This document shows positions 55,201 through 63,675 of a DNA stretch of 64,000 nt, piece after piece (positions within the stretch are counted from its first letter, which is position 1; every line of letters starts with the position of its first letter). Under the pieces are notes generated by a model, which did not search any database, was not told the origin of the DNA, and was given only the letters and a program-made list of their open reading frames with translations. Both the position numbers and the translations under genes were made by a program. This stretch comes from Richelia sp. SL_2_1 (lineage in GTDB: Bacteria; Cyanobacteriota; Cyanobacteriia; Cyanobacteriales; Nostocaceae), in contig JAAUSO010000010.1 in the NCBI GenBank assembly GCA_012033205.1, positions 1 to 64,000 of the forward strand, read 5' to 3'.

Positions 55201-57010
55201 CAGCAAGTAATTCGTTGATTTGAATAAATCTTAATTCTGTATCTACAATATTCAATCCTACGGGAGCGTTGCTAAAAAAGGCATTTAATCGAGCTTCCCG
55301 TAAAGCTACTTCTTTTTCTAAAATTTTACGCTCAGTAATATCGCGCCCTTCAACAATTAACAATACTACCCGATTATTGTCATCAAATATTGGTTTGAGA
55401 GAACAATCAATTGTCACTATATTGCCATGATTATCGATAACATCTACTTCATCGCGAATCAATTCACCATTTGCGCCTCGTTGAATTATTGCTTGTAGAT
55501 TATTTTGACAACAGCAAATTTGTTTTCCGAAACAATCCCACAATCGTAAACCTACAACTTCCCTTTCTACTAAACCCAATAAATCAAGGGCTGTTTGGTT
55601 GAGTGAGATAATTTCACCATTGGGTTGGAGCAATCCTGTAAATCCAAAACTAGAGTTAAAAATCGCCCGAAAACGTCTTTCACTTTCTTGTAAAACAACT
55701 TCTGCTTGCTTACGTTCTGTGATATCTTTATGAGTACCCGTCATTCGTAACGGTCTCCCAGCAGAATCACGCTCAAAAATTTGTCCGCGAGACTCAATCC
55801 ATTTCCACTCTTGATTTTTACAAAGCATCCGAAATTCTACTTGATAAATCGGAATTTTTCCCTGTAAATATGCTTTTAACTCTTGCTGGATAAATTCCCA
55901 ATCTTCTGGATGTATCAGTCGTCGTAAATTTACAGCATCTTCACCAATTTCCCAATCTTCATAACCGAGCATTTTCTTCCAACGCGAATCGCGATAAACT
56001 TTAGAATCGCGAATATTCCAATCCCATAAGCCTAAACCGCTGGCTTTTAAAGCTAATTCCAATCTTTCTTCACTGTATCTATGAGCAGTTTGGGCTTGTT
56101 TGCGTTTAATTAACCCTCCCAATTGTGCAGCTACAGCGTTGACTAATTCTAATAAATGTTTATCCCGACTTTTAGTGCAGCTTTTAAAAAACATCAAAAC
56201 AGCCAGCACTTCACCCCCATTCAAAATTGGTATACCAAAACAGCTTTTTAAGCCTACTTGCAAAGCTATTTCTCTACGCATAAACTTTGTCTGGGAAACT
56301 TGGGAAATGTCTTCTAACCATTGGGATTCTTTGCCTGCCCACACCAATCCCGGTAATCCCAACTCTTTACTAAAAGTTATAGTTTCGCTGTAGCGGCTAA
56401 ACTCTGCTAAACTGTCTTGCAAACCATACCAACCCAAACAATATTCCAACACCCTACCATCGCTACTAGGAATCCACGCTTCCCCAAAATCCCAGTTAAT
56501 ATCTTGGCAAATTAACCGGAGAATAAAACTCAAAGCGCTATCGATATCAATTGCTTTACTAATAGCTTGGGTTGCTTCCAACAATAAACGAGTTTCCATC
56601 TGCGCTTGTTTGCGCTCGGTGATATCTCTAGCTGTTGCTAAAACGTATTGTTGTGCGTTAATTTCTATTAACTCCGCACTCAACAACATTCTTTTCACTT
56701 CTCCCCCAGCAACACGAAAATCTACTTCTTGGTTGCTGATTGTGCCTTGTTCGGCTAAAGTATGCATTAAATCATTGCATTGCTCTAAATCCTGCCAAAT
56801 TTCTAACTCTTTCCCCTTACATCCAATTACGTGTTCTCGCGTATAACCAAAAAATTCACAAAAACTGTCGTTAACTTCTATATAAGTTATCTCAGGGAAT
56901 ATACCGAGAAAAATCGGGTCGGGACTCAAACGGAATGCCGAAGCCAACTTCTTTTCAGTCAAACGTTTTGCGGTTTCGGTTGTTTGTTGCGATCGCGCTT
57001 TTGATGACAT
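52265..57010 (-). CDS. Hybrid sensor histidine kinase with seven PAS-like domains, GAF and receiver
   Basis: 1581 residues without membrane helices, so cytosolic. Order: PAS (about 20-135), GAF (about 142-310), six more PAS/PAC modules (about 318-1070, most ending DITERK-like), HisKA with H1101 in NMSHELRTPL, HATPase (about 1190-1330; NAIKFT, DTGIGI, GTGLGLAI), and a receiver (about 1355-1480) with DDR and D1408 in LILMDMRMP. A poly-Glu stretch and a helical C-terminal domain (about 1515-1581) follow. The GAF domain does not show a phytochrome-type CHxxYL motif, so ligand is unknown. An insertion GRQGDKEMGGNQ (about 1233-1245) in the HATPase domain derives from an intergenic repeat. Confidence 0.9.
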   Translation of the reverse strand: MSSKARSQQTTETAKRLTEKKLASAFRLSPDPIFLGIFPEITYIEVNDSFCEFFGYTREHVIGCKGKELEIWQDLEQCNDLMHTLAEQGTISNQEVDFRVAGGEVKRMLLSAELIEINAQQYVLATARDITERKQAQMETRLLLEATQAISKAIDIDSALSFILRLICQDINWDFGEAWIPSSDGRVLEYCLGWYGLQDSLAEFSRYSETITFSKELGLPGLVWAGKESQWLEDISQVSQTKFMRREIALQVGLKSCFGIPILNGGEVLAVLMFFKSCTKSRDKHLLELVNAVAAQLGGLIKRKQAQTAHRYSEERLELALKASGLGLWDWNIRDSKVYRDSRWKKMLGYEDWEIGEDAVNLRRLIHPEDWEFIQQELKAYLQGKIPIYQVEFRMLCKNQEWKWIESRGQIFERDSAGRPLRMTGTHKDITERKQAEVVLQESERRFRAIFNSSFGFTGLLQPNGEIISLNQTALDLLGLVEREVVGLRLWDCFGKQICCCQNNLQAIIQRGANGELIRDEVDVIDNHGNIVTIDCSLKPIFDDNNRVVLLIVEGRDITERKILEKEVALREARLNAFFSNAPVGLNIVDTELRFIQINELLAEINGISVEEHLGKTIQEILPTIAPRIERLYQQVLATNQSILNIEISGASIKQPGEIRDFLFSCFPIPGEDNIPTGVGSVLIEITALKRAETALREREEAFRAIFENAAVGIAQVSPDGRFIKVNQQFCEIVGYSKSQLLQLKCTQITHPDSLAKCVDYCNQLVQNQIDVFSMEKVFIRKNGEVIWTNLTASVVRETSGEIKYFIGVIEDISSRKDAQEQMRLATERLEYLLASSPAVIFSCLPSGNFDNTFISQNVYEIVGYQAQQFLSESGFWMRHVHPEDLPKVQKQLSQGLNQEYFTCEYRFLHSDGTYHWFSEQTRLIRDQKGYPLEYVGYWIDINEAKKTELKLQLSQRRYQNLAEVCPVAIVNTDANGLCIYFNQYWSKISGLSIEESLGDGWMKILHPDDREAVVKSWREAIRTKTSFTKDYRYLRSDGKVVWVMGKALPEIDENGEFKGYIATITDITDIKLAQQALQQAVIAADAANRAKSEFLANMSHELRTPLNAILGFSQLMSQDKTITEEHQNSLAIINRAGEHLLSLINDILEMSKIEAGRISLNIIDFDLHTFLNNLQEMLLFRASGKDLELTFEKATDIPHYIQGDISKLRQVLINLLGNAIKFTKKGSVKLSVKMGRQGDKEMGGNQLEITSSASKICLIFEVTDTGIGILPEEIELLFEAFKQTSSGRESQQGTGLGLAISRKYVQLMGGDIKVESTPGIGSKFSFDIQVNLAFAPKTEINQHNCQIISLAPSQIQYRILVVDDRPESRLLIIKMLSQLGFNVKEAANGLQAITLWEEWQPHLILMDMRMPTMDGYQATKIIKSREKQTISHSFITTKTIIIALTANAFAEQKNIIIQAGCNDLINKPFSQETLLKKLQQHLGVKYLYQEETEEEEEENSISQQATTISKNIFTSTNLRNLLSQIPPELVAQIYHAAAQCSDNLILEIIEQIPDQNTELTTVLKHFAENFQFDKILEAID

Positions 57011-57355
57011 ACATGATAACCGTCAATATCGGGGATTACTACATTAAGCGAATTTTTGGGGAAGCAGAAGCTAGAACTTTACTCAAAGGCAAGAGGCAAG
57101 AGCGCATTGGAAGTAACTAAAAGACCCGATCGTAAATGCAAATTTTCTGATGTATCATCTATGTGTAAAAAGAACGAAAATTGAATATAGTTTTCTACGT
57201 TACCAGTCGCGATCGCAATGCGACAGTGATGCACATCACTGCGTGATATTTTTTTTAATGGAATTATCGATAACATTTTATAAAGTAGACTTCGCGGATG
57301 CATTCTGATAGCAAAAACCGTCATTATAAAGATGACGGAGCCAAAGGAGCAAAAA
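57011..57355. other. Intergenic region upstream of hybrid kinase and radical SAM gene
   Basis: 345 bases between divergent genes. It contains TTACTACATTAAG and a GATGACG region, one AAGAGGCAAGAGC repeat near the kinase start, and GTGATGCACATCAC as a short palindrome (about 57219-57232). No gene seen; open frames here lack family features. Confidence 0.4.
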
Positions 57356-57973
57356 ATGACAATAAAGTCAACCAATCCATATCCTTCACCAAATAACGTT
57401 CCCCCTGGCTATTTAAATATCATGGGTTACGTTGATGAATCAGAAGTAAATGGCCCTGGAAGTCGGGCTGTAATCTGGGTACAAGGTTGTAAACGAGAAT
57501 GTGGGGGTTGTTTCAATCCGGAATCTTGGTCATTTGAAATTAATCAGCTTGAATCAGTTGATTCCCTCGCGGAAAAAATTCTGAGTAAACCGGGAAATAC
57601 AGGAGTTACATTCTCTGGAGGAGAACCTTTTTGGCAAGCTCCAGCATTAGCTAGTTTAGCTCGTAAGGTGAAAGCTTCTGGGTTAAATGTGATGTCTTTT
57701 ACTGGCTTCACCTGGGAAAAATTGCAATCAGAACAAGCACCACCAGGAGCAAAACAATTGTTAGAACAACTCGATATTTTAATTGACGGACCTTTTATCG
57801 AGTCTTTAGCAATAAATTCTCCCAATTCTCCTGTTTCATCCAGTAATCAACACGTCCGCATATTTAACCCAGATTTTGAGGATAAAATCACTTGGGCTAG
57901 CGACCAAATCGAGATACACGTATTTAAGGATGGTAGCCGTTTAGTTACTGGCTACCGTGGTTGGATGGAATAA
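57356..57973 (+). CDS. Radical SAM 4Fe-4S activase-like protein (NrdG-like)
   Basis: 205 residues from the ATG at 57356, which follows AAAGGAG; the in-frame 57332 start is less likely. VIWVQGCKRECGGCFNPESW supplies the Cys-x3-Cys-x2-Cys ligands of the radical SAM cluster, and GVTFSGGEPFWQAPAL gives the GGE motif that binds S-adenosylmethionine. LDILIDGPFI and NQHVRIFNPDFE follow the anaerobic ribonucleotide reductase activase pattern. No partner reductase gene lies nearby, so a different target is possible. It overlaps the end of the convergent hydrolase-like gene by about 33 bases. Confidence 0.82.
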   Translation: MTIKSTNPYPSPNNVPPGYLNIMGYVDESEVNGPGSRAVIWVQGCKRECGGCFNPESWSFEINQLESVDSLAEKILSKPGNTGVTFSGGEPFWQAPALASLARKVKASGLNVMSFTGFTWEKLQSEQAPPGAKQLLEQLDILIDGPFIESLAINSPNSPVSSSNQHVRIFNPDFEDKITWASDQIEIHVFKDGSRLVTGYRGWME

Positions 57974-58657
57974 ATTATCGCTAATTGACAAATATTTCTC
58001 AAACCAATGGCTTGACAAACGGGCAATTTCTTCAAATGCACCTGGCTCTTTAAATTGACGGCTAGCATTTTGGATGATATTTAACTCTTTTTCAGATGTC
58101 TTAATTAATTTGAGAGTGTCTTGATTTGTGGCGATGGTTGGGAGGTCATTTTCACCGACAATCAATAAAGTTGGTGTTTGTAGGTTAGATAAAACTGAGG
58201 ATGTTAAACAAGTTTGTCCGCTGCACGAAACTACAGCCCCTACTAAGTCGGGATTTTCCGCTGCTGCAAGTAAAGCTGCACCTCCACCCGTTTGTTCTCC
58301 GAAATAACCAATTTTCAAATCACTGGTAAGAGGATTATTAATAAGCCAATTTGCTGCACCAATTAATCTTGTTGATAGTAGTTTAACGTTACTACTACAA
58401 TGTCTACTGCGTAAGTCGATTGCCTCTTCTTGAGGTGTTAATAAATCGATTTGTACAGTGCCTAATCCGGCTGTTTGCCTTAACATATGAGCAAGGTAAC
58501 GATTGCGAGTACTATAGCGACCAATGCCACTACTATGAACAAATACAACAATTCCTTGACAGCTTCTAGGTAAAACTATTTCTGCTTCTAAATGAGTAGA
58601 ATCAAGTTCGATTGAAACTATTTTTTCTTCAACGTTATGCAAGAAAGTGGTATTCAC
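57941..58657 (-). CDS. Alpha/beta hydrolase-fold protein, probable pseudoenzyme
   Basis: 238 residues of the dienelactone-hydrolase-like group. FVHSSGIGR marks the oxyanion loop. The nucleophile elbow, usually G-x-S-x-G, reads GEQTGGG, so Ser is replaced by Gln. Near the end, NASRQFKEPGAFEEIA occupies the site that is normally GATHLFEEPGALEEVA, so the catalytic His is Arg. Asp in GENDLPTI remains. Two of three triad residues are therefore missing, and an enzymatic role is doubtful. The rest of the fold is intact, suggesting retained structural or binding use. Confidence 0.75.
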   Translation of the reverse strand: MNTTFLHNVEEKIVSIELDSTHLEAEIVLPRSCQGIVVFVHSSGIGRYSTRNRYLAHMLRQTAGLGTVQIDLLTPQEEAIDLRSRHCSSNVKLLSTRLIGAANWLINNPLTSDLKIGYFGEQTGGGAALLAAAENPDLVGAVVSCSGQTCLTSSVLSNLQTPTLLIVGENDLPTIATNQDTLKLIKTSEKELNIIQNASRQFKEPGAFEEIARLSSHWFEKYLSISDNLFHPTTVASN

Positions 58658-59079
58658 TTTGGTATCCTTTAAAAAATGGTAATTATTTATTTATATTACT
58701 AATATATATTTTTTTACTTTTTTTGGTTGTATTTCAGTAAATAATCGTATCTTAGTGATATATAATTTGACAATTGGTAATTGGTAATTGGTAATTGGTA
58801 ATTGTTGAGTGTTCACGAATCAACTTTATTACAAGTGTTTAACCGGATATGATGTCATACATATGATCTAAAATGTAATTATAATTGTAAAAAATATTAT
58901 TCAACAACTAACTTTAGATATATTCCGTAAGTAATATAGCGGTTTTTGGTTGGATAGAATACAGATGAACCTCACCCCCTTCCCCTCTCCTTGCTAAGGA
59001 GAGGGGTGGAAGCAGAGGGGTGAGGTTGGGAGTGTATTGGACTCAACTGAAAACTGCTACACATAACACAAACTTGTTT
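58658..59079. other. Intergenic region with heptamers and nested inverted repeat
   Basis: Contains TTGGTAA heptamers (58771-58804) and a nested palindrome: AACCTCACCCC (58968-58978) with GGGGTGAGGTT (59017-59027), enclosing CCCCTCTCCTT (58982-58992) with AAGGAGAGGGG (58996-59006). No gene. Confidence 0.6.
58968..59027. repeat. Nested inverted repeat of the CCCCTCTCC type
   Basis: Two concentric perfect 11-bp inverted repeats, able to form a long GC-rich hairpin about 50 bases past the DUF2254 stop. Such elements are dispersed in many filamentous cyanobacteria. It could act as a terminator. Confidence 0.7.
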
Positions 59080-60429
59080 TTAACCAGCTAATGTTTTCAA
59101 TACAACTTGATAACGTTGTTCAACATCTTCTTTATCTTCGTCAAAAGATAATCCTTGATGACTAGCTTGTAATACCAAATCTGCATGACGACGCAAAGCC
59201 GTTTTATCTGAAGATTTTTCTGTATAATTAGCAATTACCGCGATAGATTCTAATAAACGAATATTCACAGATGCATCGCTAGAAAGATTTTGACGAATTT
59301 GATTAAAAGCAGCATCGGTTAATCCTGCAAAGGTTATTGGATAAGCAATTATGCGGAGATTTTTCAATTCATCGTAACGATAAGCAGAGGGAAAATCTTT
59401 TTGAACTAAGTGGGAAAGTGCAGCACTGATTTGATCTATACAGCGGATTGCAGTGAAGGGATCGTTGAGACTCGGAGATAAAGCACGTAAAGCTATCTCA
59501 ACTAATTGATCGATGGGAAATTCGATATCTTGTTGTTCAGTACGCTCTCTACCGAAGATAAATGCTTTATTTATTTGTTTTTGAATCTTCGGGAAATCGG
59601 GTTGATGATTATTATTGCTGTCCATCGAAAGTATTTTGACGATGGAACCTCCTTTGATGGCAAACTTTCCTGGTCTAGTTAATATTTTGATCATCAAGTT
59701 ATGTTTACAAGCTATATCCATTAACTTTTCGTTATCAATTGCTTGCACATAACCTTTATATGAAGACCTAATGGGGAAAGCTTCAGTATCAAAATCGACG
59801 GGTATTTTTGTCAAGGAATCTTTTTCTTCCGGTTCGTTATATCCAATTTTTTGAGGAAATAATCTTTCTATTGCATGATCTAACTCTTTACTAACCTCAC
59901 AAATTACATGAGAAACTTGAATTATGGTTGACGCATGATGAATAAAGTAAATTAGTACTGCAGTACTAATTACAGCTAATAAAATTCCTATGGTGACAGA
60001 AAGATAAGGTACGAATCGATCTCTTTCATTAATGCTTGCATGAACTGCTCGTAATACTAATACAGAATAAATAAAAGTACTTATAAATGTACCAAGTACT
60101 ATTTTATTGCCTGTATCCTGCATGAAATTACGTAGAAGTCTTGGTCCGAAATTAGAAGAAGCAAGCTGAAGCGCCACGATAGTAATAGAAAAAGCCGTAG
60201 CGGTAACGCTAATCATTGAACCTGCAATGGCTGAAAGTACAGCACGAGCGCCATCCGAACCACCTGCATAAATCCAGCCCCACTCTTGAAGGGGACCGTA
60301 ATAGCCTACTCGATCTACACTGAGTAAGCCAAAGGCTAGGGCAATGCTTGCAGCCATCATCAGTGCAGGTACAACCCAATAGCTTGAATTAATCAAATCC
60401 CACAGTTTACCCAACCAGATGTTTTTCAT
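59080..60429 (-). CDS. DUF2254 membrane protein
   Basis: 449 residues. Four membrane helices in the N-terminal half (LMMAASIALAFGLLSVDRVG, then AGSMISVTATAFSITIVALQLASSNFGPRLLRNFMQD) carry the DUF2254 core; the C-terminal half is soluble, with RALSPSLNDPFTAIRCIDQISAAL. Function unknown. The start overlaps the stop of the MscS gene upstream by four bases (ATGA), which indicates translational coupling. Confidence 0.85.
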   Translation of the reverse strand: MKNIWLGKLWDLINSSYWVVPALMMAASIALAFGLLSVDRVGYYGPLQEWGWIYAGGSDGARAVLSAIAGSMISVTATAFSITIVALQLASSNFGPRLLRNFMQDTGNKIVLGTFISTFIYSVLVLRAVHASINERDRFVPYLSVTIGILLAVISTAVLIYFIHHASTIIQVSHVICEVSKELDHAIERLFPQKIGYNEPEEKDSLTKIPVDFDTEAFPIRSSYKGYVQAIDNEKLMDIACKHNLMIKILTRPGKFAIKGGSIVKILSMDSNNNHQPDFPKIQKQINKAFIFGRERTEQQDIEFPIDQLVEIALRALSPSLNDPFTAIRCIDQISAALSHLVQKDFPSAYRYDELKNLRIIAYPITFAGLTDAAFNQIRQNLSSDASVNIRLLESIAVIANYTEKSSDKTALRRHADLVLQASHQGLSFDEDKEDVEQRYQVVLKTLAG

Positions 60430-61472
60430 TGCCGATCAATAATCGAAGTTTTATTGTTACCATCTTTATCTTCTCTGGTAGTTTGACTATGAATCAAACG
60501 GTTCAAAGAACCACCAATACTGAGGCTTTGAGGTACTTTCCCGGAACCAGATGGCCATCCTTCACGCTGAAGATTTCTGTTACCGTCTGTCTCTTCTGTT
60601 TGATCGTGGAAGAGAATTTGTTGAGTTGGGAACGGCAAATCAACACCGTTAGCGGTTAATTTATTTTTCACAGCACTAAGTACTTTATCGCGAAAATCCA
60701 AGGCATCGGCACGACGGGGTGGACTAATCCACCAACGAGCGCGAATATTCACGGTAAAGTCTGCTAAATCGACTACGAGTACATCCGCTGCTGGCTCTTG
60801 AAGTATTCCTTCGGTTTCATTTATTGCTTCGAGAATTAACTGTTTGGCAAAGTCAATATCATCTCCGTAACCGATACCGAAATCATATTCGATGCGTCGA
60901 TTTTCAAAAGCGGTATTTACGGTAACGGAATTAGTAAATAATTCGGCATTGGGAATCACAATCCGACGACCATCATAAGTTCTAATTGTAGTCGCTCGTG
61001 TTTCAATATTTTCTACAGTTCCTTCAAAATTTTTAAATACGATTTGGTCATTAATTTGAAAAGGTTCGGTAAGTAAAATTAAAATTCCAGCTAAAAAGTT
61101 TTGTAAAATATCGCGGAAAGCAAAACCAACTGCTACCCCACTTATTCCTAACAATTGCACTAAATCGCCGACTTGAAACGAAGGAATGATGATGGTTAAG
61201 GCAACAAATAACCCAACTAAAATTATTGTACCCTGAGCCAAGCGTCCTAAAACCATTCCCAAGCTGCGAGCATTGCGACGATGGCGTGTTACTCGTTTTA
61301 TTATTTGTTTAACAGTTCTAGCAATGAAAAAAAAGATGATAAAAACAATAATTGCCAAGATAATACTTGGTAAACGAGCGATAGAATTATCTATTAATAA
61401 TTGAATTCTATCCCAAGCGGATGTTATTTCTGCTTTTGTATCTGATGCTGAAGGTACTTGTGCAATTATCAT
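60426..61472 (-). CDS. MscS-family mechanosensitive channel
   Basis: 348 residues. Membrane helices at about 35-55 and 75-100, then the pore helix and beta domain: VQLLGISGVAVGFAFRDILQNFLAGILILLTEPFQINDQIVFKNFEGTVENIETRATTIRTYDGRRIVIPNAELFTNSV. It is a small MscS-type channel that releases solutes or ions under membrane tension. Coupled to the DUF2254 gene with a four-base overlap, so the two proteins probably work together in the membrane. Confidence 0.9.
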   Translation of the reverse strand: MIIAQVPSASDTKAEITSAWDRIQLLIDNSIARLPSIILAIIVFIIFFFIARTVKQIIKRVTRHRRNARSLGMVLGRLAQGTIILVGLFVALTIIIPSFQVGDLVQLLGISGVAVGFAFRDILQNFLAGILILLTEPFQINDQIVFKNFEGTVENIETRATTIRTYDGRRIVIPNAELFTNSVTVNTAFENRRIEYDFGIGYGDDIDFAKQLILEAINETEGILQEPAADVLVVDLADFTVNIRARWWISPPRRADALDFRDKVLSAVKNKLTANGVDLPFPTQQILFHDQTEETDGNRNLQREGWPSGSGKVPQSLSIGGSLNRLIHSQTTREDKDGNNKTSIIDRQ

Positions 61473-61477
61473 TTGAT

Positions 61478-61556
61478 GGTGGTTAGTTGACAGTTGATAG
61501 TTGATGGTTGTTAGTTGTTGGTTGTTAGTTGATAGTTGATAGTTGATGGTGGTTAT
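61478..61556. repeat. GTTGATA/GTTGTTA heptamer repeats
   Basis: Variants of TTAGTTGA, TAGTTGATA and TGGTTGT units between the MscS and TspO genes. Confidence 0.7.
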
Positions 61557-61601
61557 CTGAATTTGGGGATGTGTGAGAAATGCGGGGTTAGTGATTAGTT
61601 A

Positions 61602-62066
61602 TTAAGAATTCAATTGATATATTTTCCAAGCAGTATAAGTACCGATGGGACTCCAAATTAAATAAGGTACTAATAATAATGCCGCCCAACCTGAAACTTG
61701 TAAAACGAACAAAGTCAGGATGATTCCAATCACAAATCCTACTCCTCCAACAATTGCTCCTGCTTTCATACTTTGTAACCAAAGTGAAACCGGAGTAAAA
61801 GCAACTATGACAATTTCTAAAAGTAAATATAAACCCATTAAAAACCAAGTTTGGGAACTACCAGGTTCTCGTTCCCAAATTATATAAGCAGACCAAGCAC
61901 CGCAAATAAAAATTACCGTCCAAATGATTGGAATTAACTTTTCAAATGTCAACCAACTTGGTCGCTGTAATCGCTTAAACCATTTGGCATCTTTGGGTCT
62001 AATTATATTACTTCCAAGAGCCACTATTAAGGTTATGGCTCCGATTACCATCCATGATTTTAACAT
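61602..62066 (-). CDS. TspO/MBR family protein
   Basis: 154 residues from the ATG at 62066; a longer frame upstream is repeat sequence. Five membrane helices. RPSWLTFEKLIPIIWTVIFICGAWSAYIIW and YLIWSPIGTYTAWKIYQLN match TspO, the tryptophan-rich sensory protein that binds porphyrins or bilins and senses stress. It is longer than minimal TspO at the N-terminus by one helix. Link to tetrapyrrole biology is family knowledge; no partner nearby. Confidence 0.82.
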   Translation of the reverse strand: MLKSWMVIGAITLIVALGSNIIRPKDAKWFKRLQRPSWLTFEKLIPIIWTVIFICGAWSAYIIWEREPGSSQTWFLMGLYLLLEIVIVAFTPVSLWLQSMKAGAIVGGVGFVIGIILTLFVLQVSGWAALLLVPYLIWSPIGTYTAWKIYQLNS

Positions 62067-62069
62067 TGC

Positions 62070-62221
62070 TTTAGGAGTTAGGAGTGAGGAGTTAAGAGTT
62101 ATGAGTGAGGAGTGAAAAGTGAGTACCACCGGAGTGATAAATTAACAAACAGGACTGTCAACTGTCAACTGTCAACTGTCAACTGTCCACCTTTAACCTC
62201 TAACCTTTAACCTTTAACCTA
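62070..62221. repeat. Heptamer repeats between TspO and sigma factor
   Basis: AGTTAGGAGTGAGG units, then GTCAACT (62157-62185) and CTTTAAC/CTCTAAC units (62190-62221). Confidence 0.75.
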
Positions 62222-62227
62222 TGATTA

Positions 62228-63222
62228 TTAATTTGCAATAAAACTCTTAACTTTCATCTTTTTACGACGTAAACGAGCAATTGCTTGACGTTGTAATTGT
62301 CGGACTCTGGTATGAGAAATATCCATACGTTTAGCGACTTCAGTTAATGTTAATTCCCGTCCATCACTTAAACCAAAATGTAAATTCACAACTTCTCGCT
62401 GTTGAGGAGTTAATTCAATCAACATTTCGTCAAGACATTCGCGCAATGATTGATGATTGACGTAATCATCTATAGAAGAACTTGTATCTTCAAGTAAATC
62501 TTGTAATTCCGTATCTTGTCCTTCACCAACTCGTAAATCTAATGATACGGGTTGACGCGACATATGTAGATAATCTTGAATTTGCGATGGGTTTAAAGCA
62601 ACAGATTCAGCAATATCTGCTATTGTTGGTGTACGTCCTAATTCTTGAGTTAATTCTCGTCGTGCTTTCTTAATTTTTTTGAGAGTTTGACATACATGAA
62701 TTGGTAAACGGATGGAACGACTTTTTTGGTCTAATGCTCGCGTAATTGCTTGTCTAATCCACCAATAAGCGTAGGTAGAAAATTTATAACCTTTATCAGG
62801 GTCAAACTTTTCTACTCCTCTTTGTAAACCTAAAGTTCCTTCTTGAATTAAATCGACAAACTCCAAATTATGATGCTGATATTTTTTGCGATCGCCACTA
62901 CTAAACGTAAGTTCGCTTCAATCATTTTTTGTCGGGCAAATTCGCATTTATCAAGGGTTTCTTGCAGTTGGGATTCGGTCATTCCTACTGCATCAGCCCA
63001 CACAGAAAAATCGGGTTCGGAGTCTATTTTAATGGTTAATTTTTCTTTAATTTCCAGCAATTGCATTAATTGCTTAACTTGTTGGGCATAAAATACTTCT
63101 TGTTCACGAGTCAATAATGGTACGCGCCCAATTTGAACTAAAAAAGCACGCACAGTATCTGTATTTAATCTTTGCTTGGCGGATGCGCTATTTTCTTTAT
63201 TATTAATAATTGCGGGTTGCAT
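62228..63222 (-). CDS. Group 2 sigma-70 factor, one-base frameshift
   Basis: 331 residues after restoring one base. [16 protein letters not shown] then [22 protein letters not shown] (region 1.2), [18 protein letters not shown] (region 2.1), then [44 protein letters not shown] (regions 2.2-2.4), and the C-terminal helix-turn-helix [29 protein letters not shown] (region 4.2). The frame breaks at about 62882-62888 in GCAAAAAATATC; one more A gives [13 protein letters not shown]. The start at 63222 has AGGAG about 12 bases upstream. It is not principal RpoD, which is longer; a stress or nitrogen group 2 sigma is likely. Confidence 0.87.
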
Positions 63223-63227
63223 ATTAA

Positions 63228-63494
63228 TCAAAAACTCCTGAAAACTTCAACAAGGGTATTAATTGCAAAAATCAAACTTTTCCAACTAGCATCTAATTTT
63301 TGTATGAGATCTTCGGCTATTCTTGAAGCATTAGCTACTATTGTAAATTTGGGATTCATAGCCCCAATTGAAGGGAAGAAACTCGAATCTACTACATATA
63401 TATAATTGGCTTCTTGAAGATAAGGTAATGCCGCTTTTTCCATATAAAAATAACCGTAAATAATATGAGTATGTTTAAATTGTTCGATACTCAA
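63228..63494 (-). pseudogene. GMC oxidoreductase, C-terminal fragment
   Basis: The translated end reads YIYVVDSSFFPSIGAMNPKFTIVANASRIAEDLIQ, the conserved C-terminus of GMC (glucose-methanol-choline) flavin oxidoreductases, where the FAD- and substrate-binding His/Asn normally sits. The remaining roughly 450 residues are not found upstream, so this is a remnant. The GMC stop codon region overlaps the leader of the sigma factor. Confidence 0.7.
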
Positions 63495-63522
63495 ATCCTC
63501 GATATATTATTGTACCATTCGT

Positions 63523-63675
63523 TAAGCAGCAATCTTAACCAGAATGTTTAATTTAGCATATTTCTCTATTTTTTGTTCTACTGCTTGACGGTAAGCTTCA
63601 AAATAGTGGACATCTGCTGTTTTTTTCACAGCCTTGCAAATGATTTCGGCATCTTCTTCGTTCTTGATTATAAAT
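63523..63675 (-). pseudogene. Short-chain dehydrogenase fragment
   Basis: Reads EEDAEIICKAVKKTADVHYFEAYRQAVEQKIEKYAKLNILVKIAA then stop. The last part corresponds to VEKFGKLDILVNNAA of SDR enzymes, with the NNA motif altered to KIA. The Rossmann N-terminus and the catalytic YxxxK part are missing. Together with the GMC fragment it suggests a small eroded oxidoreductase locus. Confidence 0.5.

Noticed and set aside
57079-57375. 98-codon frame on the minus strand between the kinase and radical SAM genes
   Set aside because: It overlaps the radical SAM start region and has no family features.
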